Numbered from the stretch's first letter, positions 33,476 to 44,779 are shown. The stretch is DNA of 64,000 nt from Anolis sagrei (GCF_037176765.1 NC_090025.1:169434822-169498821), one strand, 5' to 3'. A program made the numbers and translations. Notes: generated by a model from the letters alone, not told the origin.

Positions 33476-35045
33476 TACTGCTGTGTTGATGGACTTAAGT
33501 GGCTGAGGGGGGAAAGGAAAGGGCCCAAGGCGGTTAGGAATGGTGGGAGTTGAAGTCCAAAACACCTGGAGGGAGGGCCCAAGCTGGCCCAGGCCTGGGA
33601 TACACAATACTGCTGTGTTGATGGGCTTAAGTGGCTGAGGGGGGAAAGGAAAGGGCCCGAAGCGGTTAGGAATGGTGGGAGTTGAAGTCCAAAACACCTG
33701 GAGGGAAGGCCCAAGCTGGCCAAGGCCTGGGATACACAATACTGCTGTGTTGATGGGCTTAAGTGGCTGAGGGGGGAAAGGAAAGGGCCCGAAGCGGTTA
33801 GGAATGGTGGGAGTTGAAGTCCAAAACACCTGGAGGGAAGGCCCAAGCTAGCCCAGGCCTGGGATACACAATACTGCTGTGTTGATGGGCTTAAGTGGCT
33901 GAGGGGGGAAAGGAAAGGGCCCGAAGCGGTTAGGAATGGTGGAAGTTGAAGTCCAAAACACCTGGAGGCAAGGCCCAAGCTGGCCAAGGCCTGTGATACA
34001 CAATACTGCTGTGTTGATGGACTTAAGTGGCTGAGGGGGGAAAGGAAAGGGCCCAAGGCGGTTAGGAATGGTGGGAGTTGAAGTCCAAAACACCTGGAGG
34101 GAGGGCCCAAGCTGGCCCAGGCCTGGGATACACAATACTGCTGTGTTGATGGGCTTAAGTGGCTGAGGGGGGAAAGGAAAGGGCCCGAAGCGGTTAGGAA
34201 TGGTGGGAGTTGAAGTCCAAAACACCTGGAGGCAAGGCCCAAGCTAGCCCAGGCCTGGGATACACAATACTGCTGTATTGATGGGCTTAAGTGGCTGAGG
34301 GGGGAAAGGAAAGGGCCCGAAGCGGTTAGGAATGGTGGGAGTTGAAGTCCAAAACACCTGGAGGGAAGGCCCAAGCTGGCCAAGGCCTGAGGTCCACAAT
34401 ACTGATGTGTTGGTGGGCTTAAGTGGCTGAGGGGGGAAAGGAAAGGGCCCAAGGCGGTTAGGAATGGTGGGAGTTGAAGTCCAAAACACCTGGAGGGAGG
34501 GCCCAAGCTGGCCCAGGCCTGGGATACACAATACTGCTATATTGATGGGCTTAAGTGGCTGAGGGGGGAAAGGAAAGGGCCCAAGGCAGTTAGGAATAGT
34601 GGGAGTTGAAGTCCAAAACACCTGGAGGGAAGGCCCAGGTTGGCCCAGGCCTGGGATACACAATACTGCTGTATTAATGGGCTTAAGCGGCTGAGGGGGA
34701 AAGGAAAGGGCCTGAGGCAGTTAGGAATGGTGGGAGTTGAAGTCCAAAACACCCAGAGGAAAGGCCCAAGCTAGCCCAGGCCTGTGATACACAATACTGC
34801 TGTGTTGATAGGCTTAAGTGGCTGAGGGGGGACAAGAAAGGGCCCGAGGCCGTTAGGAATGGTGGGAGTTGAAGTCCAAAACACCTGGAGGGAAGGCCCA
34901 AGCTGGCCCAGGCCTGAGGTCCACAATACTGATGTGCTGATGGGCTTAAGAGGCTGAGGGAGAAAAGGAAAGGGCCTGAGGCTGTTAGGAATTATGGGAG
35001 TTGAAGTCCAAAACACCTGGAGGGAAGGCATAAGTTGGCCCAGGG
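33399..35045. repeat. 132-bp tandem array, 13 units
   Basis: The landmark 'aagtccaaaacacctgg' occurs at 33421, 33553, 33685, 33817, 33949, 34081, 34213, 34345, 34477, 34609, 34740, 34872 and 35004, so the period is 132 bp almost without exception. Half of each unit is MITE arm; the other half ('cacaatactgctgtgttgat gggcttaagtggctgagg') is not. Because 132 is divisible by three and the minus strand has few stops, two antisense frames stay open across many units (up to 376 codons of 44-residue repeats). Variants recur every four units. Confidence 0.95.
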
Positions 35046-35195
35046 CTAGTTTAAGCCAACCCTTTATTAGAGATTAATGTGTCCCAACACACTTTGGAAC
35101 GCTCTGATCCATAGCTATGCATAGATCGATATCTATAAAGAAAGTATCAATTTTGCCATTTTATATAAGGGGCACTATAATTATAGAGGAGCCCC

Positions 35196-35462
35196 CAGTA
35201 GCACAGGTGGTTAAACTGCTGATGATGCTGGCTAATTGCAACATTCACACCGGCCTACAACAGACAAGAGTTCTTCTCCCACCCTGGACATTCCTCAGAT
35301 ATATAAACCCCACTTGCCTTGTTTCCAACAGACCTCACAACCTCGGAGAATGCCTGCCATAGATGTGGGCAAAACGTCAGGAGAGAATGCTTCTAGAACA
35401 TGGGCATACAGCCTGGAAAACTCACAGCAACCCAGTGATTCTGGCCCATGAAAGCCTTCAAC
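35196..35462 (+). mobile_element. SINE fragment and Penelope-like tail
   Basis: 35196-35226 is a type A SINE head fragment ('cccccagtagcacaggtggt'). From 35227 a Penelope tail follows: 'ccacttgccttgtttccaac agacctcac', 'tgccatagatgtgggcaaaa cgtcagg', 'cccatgaaagccttcaac'. Confidence 0.7.
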
Positions 35463-35464
35463 AA

Positions 35465-35700
35465 CACAATAATAAATCTTTATTTTGATGCTGCTTTTCT
35501 CTCACAGTGGGGACCCAAAGCGGCTTCCAACATTGTATTGTCGAACCTCATAACCTCTGAGGATGCCTGCCATAGATGCAGGCGAAACATCAGGAGAGAA
35601 TGCTTCTAGAACTTGGCCATATAGCCCGAAAAACCTACAACAACCCGGCTTCCAACATGTTAAGAATAAAATACAAAATCAAACAATGGTCAAACGTATA
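35465..35700 (-). mobile_element. L2-like 3' end with a 112-bp Penelope tail inserted
   Basis: L2-type antisense tail ('aataataaatctttattttg', 'gacccaaagcggcttccaac') interrupted at 35534-35645 by a minimal Penelope tail ('gcctgccatagatgcaggcg aaacatcagg', 'tatagcccgaaaaacctac'). The interruption is bounded by exact 13-bp duplications 'cggcttccaacat' (35521-35533, 35646-35658). Confidence 0.75.
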
Positions 35701-36147
35701 AATATAAAACATGGTAAGCAATCAAGAACTGGGGAAATTACTACAAGAACATAATACTATATCATATTCAATCATTTGATGGGGTGCATATCTCTGCCGT
35801 TTTGTGCAAAGCTAGGCACTGCATGACCTTAATACAGAGTTGTGCAAAAAATAAGCAGGACTAGTTCCACTGCATTTTGGTTTGACTAGCCAGAGGGTGA
35901 GCTGCTTGGACAGTAAACAACTTGAACAGCTATAGAAGTATTTACAGAAAGGTAGAACAAGAACTTATCTGTATTTACTCAAGTTGAATACGCCATCAAA
36001 TCTAAGTGCATTTCGATTTTCAAAACTCTGAAACCAAAAAAAAAAAGTATTTGCTGTTGACTGTACTGCGAATGTAATTGAAAAAGTGCGCTCTTTGTAA
36101 TTTGGACCAAAAAAAGGTGCACATTACTGTTCCGTCGTTATCAACAA
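35701..36147. other. Intergenic, no feature recognised
   Basis: AT-rich with a few A-runs and no recognised repeat or frame. Confidence 0.4.
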
Positions 36148-36277
36148 CTAGCCTTCCCCTGCCACACGTTGCTCTGGACAGTCTGTGTATATGTGTTTTG
36201 TGTACATATGTATGCATGTATATATTTGTGTATATGTGTATATATGTGCGTTAGTGTGTGTGTGTGCGTGCGCATGT

Positions 36278-36347
<70 letters not shown>

Positions 36348-36545
36348 TTTTGTGCTTGCGTTGTAATGTATTTTTTGTTTTTTGGCTTTTTAAGTCTCTT
36401 TCACTGTGTTTTTCAGTGTTTTTATGAGTGATGGTCACACATTGGCCCGATAGGTGTATTGTGTCCAAATTTGGTGTCAATTGGTCCAGCGGTTTTTGAG
36501 TTATGTTAATCCCACAAACGAACATTACATTTTTATTTATATAGA
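36148..36545 (-). mobile_element. Non-autonomous Helitron, 398 bp
   Basis: On the minus strand the element begins TC ('tctatataaataaaaatgta atg', from 36545) and ends CTAG (36148). It sits between A and T, the AT target typical of Helitrons. There is no target duplication and no terminal inverted repeat. The interior carries a (CA)n-(TA)n microsatellite (36241-36346). The 5' end recurs inside the hAT at 10321. Confidence 0.65.
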
Positions 36546-36546
36546 T

Positions 36547-36725
36547 TGAGCATTAATGCAGTTTGACACCACTTTGACTGTAATGGCTCCGTGCTATGGA
36601 ATCCTGGGTGTTATAGTTTACACAGGTTTTAGTCTTCTTGGTAAAAGAGTTGCTGGTGCCTCACAAAACAACAAATCCCTGGATTCCATAGTATTCCATA
36701 GTCCTTGGGATAGGAATGTGAGAGT
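36547..36725. mobile_element. Foldback MITE (partial)
   Basis: 'attaatgcagtttgacacca ctttgactg' and 'atcctgggtgttatagttta' belong to the MITE family at 27298; the inverted half 'caaatccctggattccatag' follows. Confidence 0.6.
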
Positions 36726-36729
36726 GCAC

Positions 36730-37150
36730 GTGATGAGAAAAGTGGCCATGTCCCTTCTCTAAAAATAATGTTCTCCAAAATAGCACATTAGTTATTCTTC
36801 AATAGAAATGCAAAGGAAAACTACATTCAATGTATAATTCAAGTCCATTTTGTTACTGAGCATGGCATCCCTCTTGCCTACAAGAGTCACACCAACCTGA
36901 ACCAAATCTGAAAATGGGTTCTGGTGAGTAATCTAAAGGCAACCCACATGGCCGGTCTTGTGTTCTAGTGCACACAAGGTTCAGGGCTCTAATAGCCGTT
37001 TGGTGCTGAAATGAAGTATGAATCAAACCTTTGTCCTAAGCAGTCTAGCGTATTTTCAAATTACAGTGCTCAGGACAAAGGTCTGATGCTCTGTCATTGC
37101 AGCATACAAGCCGGTTACTCTTGTTTAAACAAGTTGGTTCAGATCTAATG
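36730..37150. other. Intergenic, no feature recognised
   Basis: Repeat-free. Two stretches about 50 bp apart (near 36985 and 37035) share 'caaacctttgtcc' / 'acaaaggtctgatg' as a loose inverted repeat. Confidence 0.35.
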
Positions 37151-37152
37151 AG

Positions 37153-37350
37153 AGTACAGTGGCCCTTGGTATCTACTGGGGTTTGGTTCCAAGACCCTCA
37201 CCCTCTGTGGTTTCCTAAGTGCCCTCATATAAAATGGCATAGTAAAATGATGTATCTTATATAAAATAGCAAAACTAAAGAAAATATGTTCAAGCTGTGG
37301 ATAGTGGAATTTGTGGATACAGGATTTGTGGATGAGGAGGCAGGACGATA
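37153..37350 (+). mobile_element. Tigger-like element (partial)
   Basis: 'acagtggcccttggtatcta ctggggtttggttccaagac' is the left end and body of a Tigger-like family, followed by 'gtggatagtggaatttgtgg atacagg'. Confidence 0.6.
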
Positions 37351-37624
37351 TATTTACAATGGGCTACGATGAAGAAAATAAATGGCAGTCAGGCCCGACA
37401 TGAATGGTTTGTCTACCAGAAAAATTAAAATGAGCTTCTCTGTGGTCATTTGTTTAGGTTGTGGGCATATAGGATCTGAAATTTCTTTCCCTGAAAGTAT
37501 ATGATTCAATTAAATATCTATATTTAAATCCCTAGTAATTAAATCCTTTTTAACTCAAAGCCAGTATGCAAATGTTTTGCCCTTCTTATGTCCATTTCAG
37601 CTGTTACTTAATAAATAAACTTCT

Positions 37625-37730
37625 GTTGGAGGTACTTTGAATGCGATTTTCCTGCTTCTTGGCAGGGGGTTGGACTGGATGGTCCACGAGGTCTCTTCCA
37701 ACTCAAGGATTCTATAATTCTATGATTGTA
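37625..37730 (+). mobile_element. CR1 LINE 3' end
   Basis: 'tgaatgcgattttcctgctt cttggcagggggttggactg' to 'attctataattctatgattg'. Confidence 0.88.
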
Positions 37731-38053
37731 ATATTTCTTTAGCCAGGTAGTTGCTCTGTTTTGGATGGCTTATGGAATGTTACATTGCAGCTTTCAGAGC
37801 AGCAACTTTAGATATGGCTGAGGCTGACACATCGACTTTGCTTAAATTAAAGGTTACAGAATCCTATTTTTGCTCTTTAAATAATAGGTTAGAAATGCAA
37901 TCTCCTCTGAGCTTTGCACAGAGACCAGGCTGAAATCATCCCAATCGGAAATAAAATGTGTTCTTCAGGTTACGTTTAGTACTTTTACGACTATATTTTA
38001 CTAATTTCATTCTTGGTTATATGTGCCTAAAGAGTTATCTAAACCAGCACAAG

Positions 38054-38327
38054 GGTGCTAGTTTATCTAAACAGTCCCTTGTGCTAGGAAGACTGAAGAC
38101 CAACAGGTCGGAGGTTTGAATCCAGGGAGAGTGTGGATGAGCTCCCTCTGTCAGCTCCAGCTTCTCATGTGGGAACATGAGAGAAGCCTCCCACAAGGAT
38201 GGTAAAACATCAAAAACATCTAGGTGCCCCCTGGGCAATGTTCTTCCAGAGGGCCAATTTTCTCACATCAGAAGCCACTTGCAGTTTCTCAAGTTGCTCC
38301 TGACACAATAAAATAAAATCTAAACCA
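38054..38327 (+). mobile_element. tRNA-derived SINE, type B
   Basis: Contains 'gaagactgaagaccaacagg tcgg', B box 'aggtttgaatccagg', 'gggaacatgagagaagcctc' and tail 'gttgctcctgacacaataaa'. Near-duplications 'atctaaccagca' / 'atctaaaccagca' flank it. Confidence 0.82.
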
Positions 38328-38837
38328 GCAAAAAAAAATAATTCTGTGTCCATCACTCTTTCCTAGGAACACACAATGTTCCGTTGTTTTAATAGTAAAA
38401 GCACTTCTTTTAAGCTTTTATACATTTTTTTAAAGAAAATCACCTTGATCTGCAGTTTCCAGGAAAACATGTCCTTTTGAGACCTCTGTCCATTTGAATT
38501 GCGAAGGCATGGGATTTGTGTGTGGTATGATAGACTGGTTGGTAGCAAGCATTATTATTTATTTATTTTGTTCAAATTTTCAGTGTCACTTCTGAGGTGC
38601 TTTAATTGCTCAGTTAACCAGAACTCAAGCAAGTGGAACTCTCAAACAACAATAAAAAAGGAATAATACTTTAAATAAAAATAAAATACATGCATAATAC
38701 AATAAAACTGTATTACATTACGTCAAGTTTGTCTTGAATAGTCTTAATTTGTGTTTAATTACTGTATTTCAACATTAATTTCAAGCCAATACAGGTTTCA
38801 TGGTGTGGCGTATAGCATTAGGTATAGAAGTTGTATC

Positions 38838-38936
38838 TATTGATCTACTTACATTTGCACGTTTTTGAACTGCTAGATTGGCAGGAGCTGGGGCTAACAG
38901 AGGAGCTCACTCGCTCTCTGGATTCGAACGTAAAAC
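38838..38936 (-). mobile_element. tRNA-derived SINE, type A (fragment)
   Basis: 'tgatctacttacatttgcac gtttttgaactgctag' and 'ctggggctaacagaggagct' are part of the type A body in reverse. Confidence 0.75.
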
Positions 38937-38939
38937 TTT

Positions 38940-40515
38940 TATAAAATAAAACTTTTGTGATTTTTAAGATTTGACTCTGCTTCTTTGCCTGCCTAAGCTC
39001 TTAATTCTTTACAGCCACATCATGGCACTTCACGCTTTGCTAGCTGTGAGCTAATGCTCAACTTTTGTATCCTGTTTGATTTTTGGATGCTCTGCTATAA
39101 TTTAGGGTAGTTTTCCCTAACAGATGATTTCCTCAAAATAAGGATCAGTGACCAATTAAAAGTAACATCTCAAACTCTAATCACACCGTTTGTTGCCTTG
39201 CATTCCTGGAACGGAAAGTGTAGCTACTGCTTATACACCTTTCCTGCAGCACCTCACTTGTTGCTGAGCAGAAAAGAAAATAAGAAATTGGATGTTTTGC
39301 TTTCTGGTTTCTCTGCTCCCTCCTCCCAAAGTGAGGAAAGCCTTCTATAGAGTTATTAATACAGCAGAAAAGCCCAGTTTGACCAAAGGAAACAGTAATA
39401 CTAGAAGATGCTAGTGTAACCACAACAAACAACATTGGCTTCATCACACTGCCTTTCACTTTCTGAGAGGAGCCACTGTCTGTCTCTGACCTAAATTAGA
39501 AAAAATCTGGCAATATCCCATTTTGAGAACATAACTCTGAAATGCAATGCTTCTAAGATGAGAACAGATGGCAGTCTTGCTGCTATTCCTGAACAGAGCA
39601 ATGCCATTGATCCATTGGCTTAACTTATTTGGCTGTTTATTAAAATAAGTACAAACAAACTTATTTTAGGAGAAGCATTAAACTTTCTGGAAGAAGTACA
39701 AACACAAAAAATATTTTTGTTTTACGTGGGGCTTAGAACAACCAACTCAGAAAATATGTAAACAGATATTTAAAACATGTAAAATGATTTTTTCCATCCT
39801 TTGTCTCGGATTATAGGCCCATTATTTCAATCCACCTTCTAATTTTCCATCCTAGGCTCACTGGGCTTCTTGTTGTGCACCTTAAGATAAATTGCCTGTA
39901 AAATTTAAAATGGAAATCTCCCAGAATTAATGTAACTTTGACTCCAAATTGGAAATTTCTCTGTTTGTAGGTACTACATCTTTCTTTAGTAGATGCTATG
40001 GTATTTCTCTTGTCCTCTGAAGTATTGAAAACAGAATGTTTGACTCATATTTATGAATTTAATTGATTCCTTGGAGGAGTTGCCTTGGGTCCCATTTTGG
40101 GAGGATGATTGTGATTTAATAATAGAATGATAGATGGAGGTAGATAAGATAGGTTGATAGATAGACACACAGAGAGAGTTTTTGTTCTAATGTGCAAATG
40201 AAAGAACATTGCTGATGCTTAGAAAAGATGCTGCCCTTCACTACATCAGACATTCCTTGTAGTCAGACCAACTAGCTGCAATTTTCCTAGGTTTCAGTTT
40301 TACATCTTTCTCAGTCCTACTTGGAGATGATCAGAATTGAATCTGAACCTTTTTGCTTTACAACTGAGCTACAGCCCTTCCCCCTGATATTTTGTCAGGC
40401 TTAGGTGAAGAAGCATAAGAACAAACATATCTGTAATGTCTTGTATGTAAACATTCTTAGTGTGCTATATTGAGGCTGAATAGTTGTGCGTAAGTACATT
40501 TGTTCGCCTAGTCTG
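38940..40515. other. Intergenic, largely repeat-free
   Basis: About 1.5 kb with no recognised gene. A degraded tRNA-like piece in reverse ('acaactgagctacagccctt') lies near 40360. Confidence 0.4.
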
Positions 40516-40519
40516 TCTC

Positions 40520-40775
40520 TAAAGGGTTTGGCTCCATGGCAGAGCACATGCTTTGCATGTGAAAAGACCAGGTTTGTTCTCTGGCGCCAGTAGTCAAGGG
40601 TAAGTGATGGGGAAAGTGACCTCTTCCTAGGGCCGGGAAAACTGCAACTTCTCTCAATCTGATGCCCTCCCAGGCTGGGGATGATGTGAATTATAGTCCA
40701 ACGAATTTGGAGTACAGCCTACTATGGGCAGCTGGTAAAGATAATACTGGGTGAGATGGACACATAATCTGATTT
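40520..40775 (+). mobile_element. Old tRNA-like SINE
   Basis: 'ggctccatggcagagcacat gctttgcatgtgaaaag' resembles the A-box half of a tRNA-Ala-type head, with a weak B box. It is followed by 'agggccgggaaaactgc' and 'actgggtgagatggacacat', as in an old sauropsid SINE. Highly diverged. Confidence 0.5.
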
Positions 40776-40779
40776 TATA

Positions 40780-41740
40780 ATTTTGTCTCTTTGAAATAAG
40801 TGTATTTGCATACTTTGTTGGTTTTTAGAAAGTGCTAAGGCTATCTAATGCTGTCTTTAAGATTACAAGCAGTCCCTGCGTTATAAACATACAATTTACA
40901 AATGATTCCCAGTTAAGAATAAGGGTGAGACATCAGCAAGTGAGATATCTATCCACAGAAAGGGAAATTCACTCCTGTTAGAGTTACCATGGGGAAAACG
41001 TGTCTCCACTGAATCTTTATCGCCAATCCTTATTTCCACAAAAGTCTTTTTTTTTTTCAAAATCCAATTATGACAGGGAAAGAGAGTGAGGTGAAATCTT
41101 CTGAACAGGGACACAGACAGAAAAACAAACGCCACCAGGATGTTAACTATTTCCTATGTGATCCAAAATATGTATATATGGAGTTACACTTTTAAAAATG
41201 TACCTGGTCTAACTTATATACGAGTCGCCAGAAGGCTGAGAGGGGCGGTATACAAATACAGTACATAAATTTTTTAAAAAAATAAAATTCAACTTTAGAA
41301 CAAACCTACAGAATCTATCTTGTTGGTACCCTGATGGCTGCCTGTATACTGTTGGAAGAGGTGTTCTGCTTTAGGCTTTTGCTGTTGTTGCTGTTTGGCT
41401 TTGTAGAGCATTCTTTTGCTGCAGCTTTATACTTTTAAACAGTCTTAGTTATTACAGTTGTATATCTTCTGGGACACTTTGGAGAAGCCCGATGAAAAAG
41501 AGTTCACGCTAGTAGGCTTCTTCATCTCAAAAAAGAAAACACAGGAAAGCTTCATCACTAGATGGCAGTAACAGCACATGCAAACAGTAGACTTTGTAGT
41601 TTGATGATTTGCCACCCCCAGTAGATAAAAATTTTAAATGGCTGTTGATTGTGAATCTACTATACGAAGTTATTTTGGCATAGCTGGCTATGTGATATAA
41701 ACACATAGTTCAGAGTCAGATGATTAGAGTTACAATTCTC
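40780..41740. other. Intergenic, no gene
   Basis: Only an L2-like tail remnant near 41225-41285 ('gaaggctgagaggggcggta tacaaatacag') is recognised. Confidence 0.4.
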
Positions 41741-41745
41741 TAGCT

Positions 41746-42245
41746 CAGGGGTTCCTAAAGCTGTCCTTTTTGAAGGAAAGGTTTCTTGTGGGGTCCCAAG
41801 AAATTTTTACACACAGGGACCACACTGCGCACAGGGACCACACTGCATTTTAAAAATTTAACATATGGGCCGGTCCAGTGACAGATAGATGGAGAATCTT
41901 TGTTTTAACTAATTAAAAAAGCATGATCAAATTCCTCTGCACACTGCACATACCTTGTTTGTAGTGCAAGAAATAAAGAAAGAGAGAGAGAACAATTCAA
42001 TATTTAAAATGAACAATTTTCACCAACATAAACTTAACAGTATTTCGGTGGATGACCCCAGAGTCCACCCAGTCCAACCTCGTTCTATCTTGCAGGAAAA
42101 GCACAGTCAAAGCATCCCCAACAGATGGCCATCCAGCCTTTGCAATAATAATAAGCATAGTCAGGAGCGCCCGAAAGCTGTGGAGCTCCTGACTATGCTT
42201 TGTGGAGCCCTAAGGGCTCCGTGGACCACAGTTTGAGAACTCCTG
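41746..42245. mobile_element. Non-autonomous hAT, 500 bp
   Basis: Left end 'caggggttcctaaagctg' and right end 'cacagtttgagaactcctg'. A perfect 8-bp duplication 'ctctagct' (41738-41745, 42246-42253) marks the insertion. The interior carries a reversed CR1 piece (42045-42145) and a perfect 16-bp hairpin (arms 42153-42168 and 42185-42200). Confidence 0.85.
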
Positions 42246-42309
42246 CTCTAGCTAGAATTCAAAGGCATAGCTGTGTTAGTCTGGATCTTGCATTTCATGA
42301 AGCAGAATC

Positions 42310-42612
42310 AGGACCCTTCTACACTGCCATATAATCCTGGATTATCAAAGCAGACAATCCATATTATCTGCTTTGAACTGGATTATATGAGTCTACGCTG
42401 CCATATAACCCAGTTCAAAGGAGATAATCTGGATTTTATATGGCAGTGTAGAAGGAGCCAAAGGGTCCTTCCACACAGCCCTATAACCCAGAATATCAAG
42501 GCAAAAATCCCACATTATCTGAGTGTGGACTCAGATAAACCAGTTCAAAGCGGATATTGTAGGATTTTCTGCCTTGATATTCTGGGATATAGGGTTGTGT
42601 GCAAGGGCCCTT
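42310..42612. mobile_element. Two adjacent foldback MITEs
   Basis: Copy 1 (42310-42458): 'acccttctacactgccatat aatcc' pairs with 'attttatatggcagtgtaga aggagc'. Copy 2 (42465-42612): 'gggtccttccacacagccct ataacccagaatatcaaggc' pairs with 'gccttgatattctgggatat agggttgtgtgcaagggccc'. They are subfamilies of one family placed side by side; a third copy is at 53250-53396. Confidence 0.8.
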
Positions 42613-42619
42613 AGTCTAC

Positions 42620-43595
42620 AAAAGCCTTTGCTACAACCTTCTTTCTCTCCTTTCAAAGATGCTACAATATCCCTTGGCATCAATTCCCTAGTTGGTATCT
42701 CTAGCTAAGGGTGGCAGATAGTAGAACTGGAGATCACATGTGACTGAGACCTAGGAAAGTAATGGCAGAAAGAGTAAACAATAGTTAGCTAGATGAGATT
42801 GCAATCTGACTCAAAAGAATGTGGAGTGATACATTCCCTACTATGCATACCAATCCATACCCAAAACGGATGTCACAGTTCAAGTGTGATTTTGCTATGA
42901 TGGCAGTTTTCATTGTCATTTCTATCCTGCCTTTTCACAAAAATTGGGGCTCAATTTATGACACATACAATAATAGTAGTATTCAGGTTGCATTGATTTC
43001 TATTGTGGAACTTGTTTTTCTTGTTTTATTTTTCCTACTCTTTCAACATCCTGTCTTCCTGGAAAGCATTGAAATTATTTTACATATGTGAGTTTTCTGT
43101 AACAGAAAGGAAGGGTAATGAAAAATCTTCATACTGGGACACAATTCAACAAACTTTACTCATGAAACTAATGGAATGGGATCAGTCTAAACTACATCCT
43201 CCTGGATTGTGGTCATTCAATCCCTTCCTATCCCATCCCATCCCTTCCCCTGATCTCTCTTCCTCTGTTATTTTAAAAGATTTGGAAAAACGAAGCCTTA
43301 ACTGGAAGTCGAAAGCCTGTATACCAAACCAGGCTGTGAATTTAAGATCTGCTGTAATTAGATTACTGTAAATCCGAAAAGACGCTCACCCTTGGAAGTC
43401 TGTGGGTGGTGTAAGGCAATAGAGCATTGTATTGCAGAACAAGGGAAAATGTTGATTGACAGCAGGGGTCACAAACTAAAAATCTTTTAGGTGTTTAGCA
43501 GTAGAAATCTGGGGATTTCTTTGCCATCAAGTAATACTTCAAACTGTTCAGACATACAAGTAATTACACACACATCATACACACTGTATATATAC
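42620..43595. other. Intergenic, no feature recognised
   Basis: Chance frames only; no recognised repeat. Confidence 0.4.
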
Positions 43596-43604
43596 TATAT
43601 GTGT

Positions 43605-43605
43605 T

Positions 43606-43655
<50 letters not shown>
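43605..43655. repeat. (TG)n microsatellite
   Basis: An uninterrupted TG run of about 20 repeats preceded by imperfect ones. Confidence 0.97.
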
Positions 43656-43657
<2 letters not shown>

Positions 43658-43919
43658 CCATCCCCGCCCCGTCTGGTGATCTGGAAAATTGAGTAATGAG
43701 AAAGTGTTGGTTTCTAATATAGGTAATTTCTTTATGCTTGTGGGTAAACAGTATTTCTTGTTTCTTTGTCAGTGTTGATGTTGCGATTGTCTGGTTTGTC
43801 TACTCTGGAACATGCAACATGTAGTTGTCCTTCTTTAGGGGTCCCTTTCAAATCTATGATACTATATCTGTCATATACATATATGTGTATGTGTGTGAAT
43901 CATATCTATCTATCTATAT

Positions 43920-43996
43920 CTATGGCTGGATGGCTCTTTGTCAGGAGGTCTTTGATGAAGTTTTCTTGCCCTGGTGAAGGGAGTTGGACTGGATGG
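43920..43996 (+). mobile_element. CR1 LINE fragment
   Basis: 'ggctggatggctctttgtca gg' and 'gaagggagttggactggatg gcc' match the CR1 3' region; the terminus is replaced by the next element. Confidence 0.65.
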
Positions 43997-43997
43997 C

Positions 43998-44322
43998 CTT
44001 TCTCAACCTGGAGGTTGGGACCCTTGGGGAGTCACAAGGGAGTGTTAGAAGGGTCACCAAATACCACCAGAAAACACAGTGGTTTCTGTTGGTCATGTGG
44101 GTTCTGTGTGGGAAGTTTGGCCCAATTCCATCGTTGGTGGAGTTCAGAATGCTCTTTGATTGTAGGCTAACTATAAATCCCAGCAGCTACAACACCCAAA
44201 TGACAAAATCAAGTTTTTCGAGTGATGGTCACTCTTTGAGTCAGTAGGTGTCTTGTGGTCAAATTTGGCAGTAATTCGTCCAGTGGATTTTGAGTTATGA
44301 TGTCACCCAAAATGAACAGAGC
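43998..44322 (-). mobile_element. SPIN-like hAT end joined to a Helitron-like end
   Basis: Left 'ttctcaacctggaggttggg' is the hAT end seen at 13770. The body has the shared module ('gttcagaatgctctttgatt gtaggc', 'aactataaatcccagcagct'). The right side ('gagtgatggtcactctttga', 'ccagtggattttgagttatg') resembles the Helitron 5' region at 36430-36510 and runs into (atct)n. Confidence 0.6.

Positions 44323-44324
<2 letters not shown>

Positions 44325-44374
<50 letters not shown>
44325..44374. repeat. (ATCT)n microsatellite
   Basis: About 12 ATCT repeats between a transposon end and a SINE. Confidence 0.97.
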
Positions 44375-44615
44375 CATGTCAGGAGCAACTTGAGAAACCG
44401 CAAGTTGCTTCTGGTGTGAGACAATTGGCTGTCTGCAAGGATGTTATCCAGGGGAGACCCAGATGTTTTGATGTTTTACCATCCTTGTGGGAAGCTTCTC
44501 TCATGTCCCCGCATGGGGAGCTGGATATGACAGAGGGAGCTCGTCCGCGCTGTCCCCAGATTCGAACCTGCAACCTGTCGGTCTTCTGTCTTGCTGGCAC
44601 AAGGGTTTAACCCTC
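44375..44615 (-). mobile_element. tRNA-derived SINE, type B
   Basis: 'catgtcaggagcaacttgag aaaccgcaagttgcttctgg' to 'ttcgaacctgcaacctgtcg gtcttc' and 'acaagggtttaaccc'. Confidence 0.85.
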
Positions 44616-44779
44616 TATATTGTATATATTAATTTATTGCCAGAGAAAAAGAAAGAATGTGATATTAAAATATGGACCAGTATTTTAACAGCTGAACAGA
44701 GAAAAGGAATTAAAATGCTTCAATAAAAAAAATTGCGAGTGGATGGGTAAAGCATGTAGGCAACATATGTGTAACTAAA

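Noticed and set aside
28260-35045. CRISPR-like or centromeric repeat arrays
   Set aside because: No short repeat-spacer pattern and a eukaryotic context; the arrays are short, local and partly transposon-seeded, not centromeric satellite.
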